From positions 1-5,940 of the forward strand of contig JADHXF010000078.1 in assembly GCA_016783105.1 (NCBI GenBank): a stretch of 5,940 nt of DNA, read 5' to 3'. Positions 5,229 through 5,940 of the stretch are shown here, one piece after another. Numbering within the stretch: the stretch's first letter is position 1; every line of letters starts with the position of its first letter. The notes beneath the pieces were generated by a model, which did no database searches, had not been told where the DNA came from, and saw only the letters and a program-made list of their open reading frames with translations. The translations under genes were made by a program, and so were the position numbers. Origin of the DNA: Dehalococcoidales bacterium. GTDB taxonomy: Bacteria; Chloroflexota; Dehalococcoidia; Dehalococcoidales; RBG-16-60-22.

Positions 5229-5474
5229 CTATTCCTTCCCTTTTTTCCGCTGCTTCGTCTCGGCCTTGGTTCTTTTCTTCTCTATTTTGGCCTTTTTCTT
5301 TTCCGCCTCAAGCTGGACAGCCTCCGGGGTAACCGGCGCTACGGCTAAGGCTTCCTGAGCTTTCTTTTTATGAACGCGCTCGATCATCATCATGGCCAGG
5401 TAGCGACCGAAGTAGCCGACAAATCCCGCCACCAGCACTATCCCCACCCACTTTAGAACCTCAACAAAGTCCAT
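5229..5474 (-). CDS. Small single-pass membrane protein, Lys/Glu-rich tail (unknown function)
   Basis: I do not recognise a named family. The 81-residue protein has one clear membrane segment at about 9-31 (WVGIVLVAGFVGYFG then RYLAMMMI) with a G17-x2-G20-x2-G23 spacing that could pack against another helix. Residues 32-81 are soluble and highly charged, with a short Ala/Pro/Val linker (about 42-52) and a Lys/Glu-rich tail from about 55 (AEKKKAKIEKKRTKAETKQR), probably helical or disordered. The positive-inside rule predicts N-out, C-in, so the basic tail may meet nucleic acid, ribosomes or lipid headgroups. A good -10, a predicted terminator and clean spacing support a real gene with its own transcript. 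The start ATG (5472-5474) has no SD and sits 8 nt after an extended -10 box. Confidence 0.75.
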   Translation of the reverse strand: MDFVEVLKWVGIVLVAGFVGYFGRYLAMMMIERVHKKKAQEALAVAPVTPEAVQLEAEKKKAKIEKKRTKAETKQRKKGKE

Positions 5475-5482
5475 ACGGGAGT

Positions 5483-5491
5483 ATTATAGCA
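5483..5491 (-). promoter_or_regulatory. Extended -10 promoter of the small membrane protein gene
   Basis: TGC-TATAAT on the - strand (TATAAT at 5483-5488, TG at 5490-5491) is a perfect extended -10 element. No convincing -35 is present 16-18 nt further upstream (TAATCA at best), as expected for extended -10 promoters. Only 8 nt separate it from the ATG. Confidence 0.65.
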
Positions 5492-5681
5492 GAATATATA
5501 CACTCTGATTAGATACCTCACCCCTTTTTCCCCTTCTCCTTTGGCCGAGAGGTATGAAAGGTATAACTTTTGTTAAGGCTTTCTCCTTGGTATTATAGGG
5601 GCATACTGTAGAGCGAGTAAAGTCAAGGTTCGAGTCCAGGATGGTGGGCCTTGGGGGACAGTTCCCGAACTACTGTTTGAG

Positions 5682-5702
5682 AAAAAAGGCTTAATTCCAG
5701 CC
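5682..5702 (-). terminator. Candidate terminator after dinB
   Basis: On the - strand GGCT (5699-5702), a 7-nt loop and AGCC (5688-5691) form a 4-bp stem followed by six Ts (5682-5687). It lies about 30 nt after the dinB stop codon. The stem is short, hence the moderate confidence. Confidence 0.4.
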
Positions 5703-5731
5703 GTACAGCAGTTATTGGTGAGTCATAACCG

Positions 5732-5940
5732 TTAGCGAACTATCAAGTCCTCAAGCATTACGGCTCTCCCGGTCTGGATGGCGCCGAAGCCGTACCTGTC
5801 TCGGATGCGGTCTATCGTTTTATTCAACTCCTCGAGTTTGCGACTGGAAGGAGTAAAAAGTGTTGTCTGCCGACTCGGTTCTACCAAATGGGATACACCA
5901 ATTCCGATCAGCCGTACCCCTTGTCTTTCAACTGTCAGCG
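5732..5940 (-). CDS. dinB: Y-family DNA polymerase IV (DinB), C-terminal end (partial)
   Basis: The frame is open from the window edge to TAA at 5732-5734, giving 68 C-terminal residues; the polymerase palm and fingers lie outside. GVRLIGIGVSHLVEP is the last strand region of the little-finger domain, which grips DNA in Y-family polymerases. RQTTLF (codons spanning about 5855-5872) resembles the Q-L-x-L-F beta-clamp binding motif, and LEELNKTIDRIRDRYGFGAI is the usual C-terminal helix of DinB proteins. A tail of about 14 residues (ending MLEDLIVR) follows. The enzyme performs error-prone translesion synthesis and is often LexA-controlled; lexA lies about 3 kb away, but the dinB promoter is not in view, so regulation cannot be judged. 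UmuC-type or ImuB relatives are less likely given the RLIGIGVS and LF motifs. Confidence 0.88.
   Translation of the reverse strand, partial: LTVERQGVRLIGIGVSHLVEPSRQTTLFTPSSRKLEELNKTIDRIRDRYGFGAIQTGRAVMLEDLIVR

Larger units (their letters stand above)
5475..5731. other. Intergenic region between dinB and the small membrane protein gene
   Basis: This 257-nt gap holds no ORF I can support. Contents: the extended -10 promoter at its left end, a tRNA T-arm-like string GGTTCGAGTCC (5627-5637) preceded by TAGAGC (5609-5614), a dyad AGTTC-CC-GAACT (5660-5671), a degenerate SOS-box-like GAAC-TACT-GTTT (5667-5678), and the dinB terminator candidate (5682-5702). No complete RNA gene could be folded by eye. 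Confidence 0.5.

Noticed and set aside
5540..5650. A complete tRNA-Ser/Leu gene using GGCCGAGAGG and GGTTCGAGTCC
   Set aside because: The distance between the two strings is too long, no acceptor stem pairs and the T-stem has mismatches.
5667..5678. Second SOS box, GAAC-TACT-GTTT
   Set aside because: One mismatch in the right half-site, poor flanks, and it lies downstream of dinB with no promoter or start it could control.
1..5940. CRISPR array, toxin-antitoxin pair, riboswitch or new defence system
   Set aside because: No regularly spaced repeats, paired small ORFs with SDs or long structured leaders were found; most of the window is occupied by recognisable housekeeping genes.

Overview
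The window looks like ordinary core chromosome from a bacterium of moderately high G+C. Gene content and style suggest Chloroflexota, perhaps Dehalococcoidia-like, but this is inferred from recognised protein families and not proven. Supporting signs are a Gram-positive-type LexA operator (GAAC-N4-GTTC), a Bacillus-type PurF with a propeptide and four Fe-S cysteines, and a TlyA-type rRNA methyltransferase. The standard code is used, with GTG and ATG starts and TAA/TAG stops.

Layout. Positions 1-255 hold the 3' end of an unrecognised + strand gene in DNA of only about 40% G+C. A short transposase-like tail on the - strand follows (252-344). The + strand ilvE gene (431-1348) has its own sigma70-type promoter and a strong Shine-Dalgarno sequence. 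Everything further right is on the - strand: a class II aldolase (1350-1916), lexA (2074-2724), purF (2826-4286), tlyA (4408-5133), a small membrane protein (5229-5474) and the 3' end of a dinB-type polymerase (5732-5940). ilvE and the aldolase converge with one base between their stop codons.

Function. The genes are mostly independent housekeeping units: branched-chain amino acid transamination, sugar-phosphate or related aldol chemistry, SOS control, the first step of purine synthesis, rRNA 2'-O-methylation and translesion synthesis. lexA carries a perfect 14-bp operator directly over its predicted transcription start, so it is very probably autorepressed. DinB is a classic SOS effector, but its promoter lies outside the window.

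Most unusual signals: (1) three - strand genes (purF, tlyA, the 81-aa membrane protein) have good -10 boxes only 5-8 nt before the start codon, which suggests leaderless mRNAs; (2) IlvE has Gln where the glutamate that contacts the PLP pyridine nitrogen is expected; (3) a 25-codon ORF overlaps the tlyA stop codon; (4) several stop codons sit in small perfect hairpins; (5) a tRNA T-arm-like string lies in the 5475-5731 gap. I saw no CRISPR array, intact mobile element, complete RNA gene or evident new defence system.
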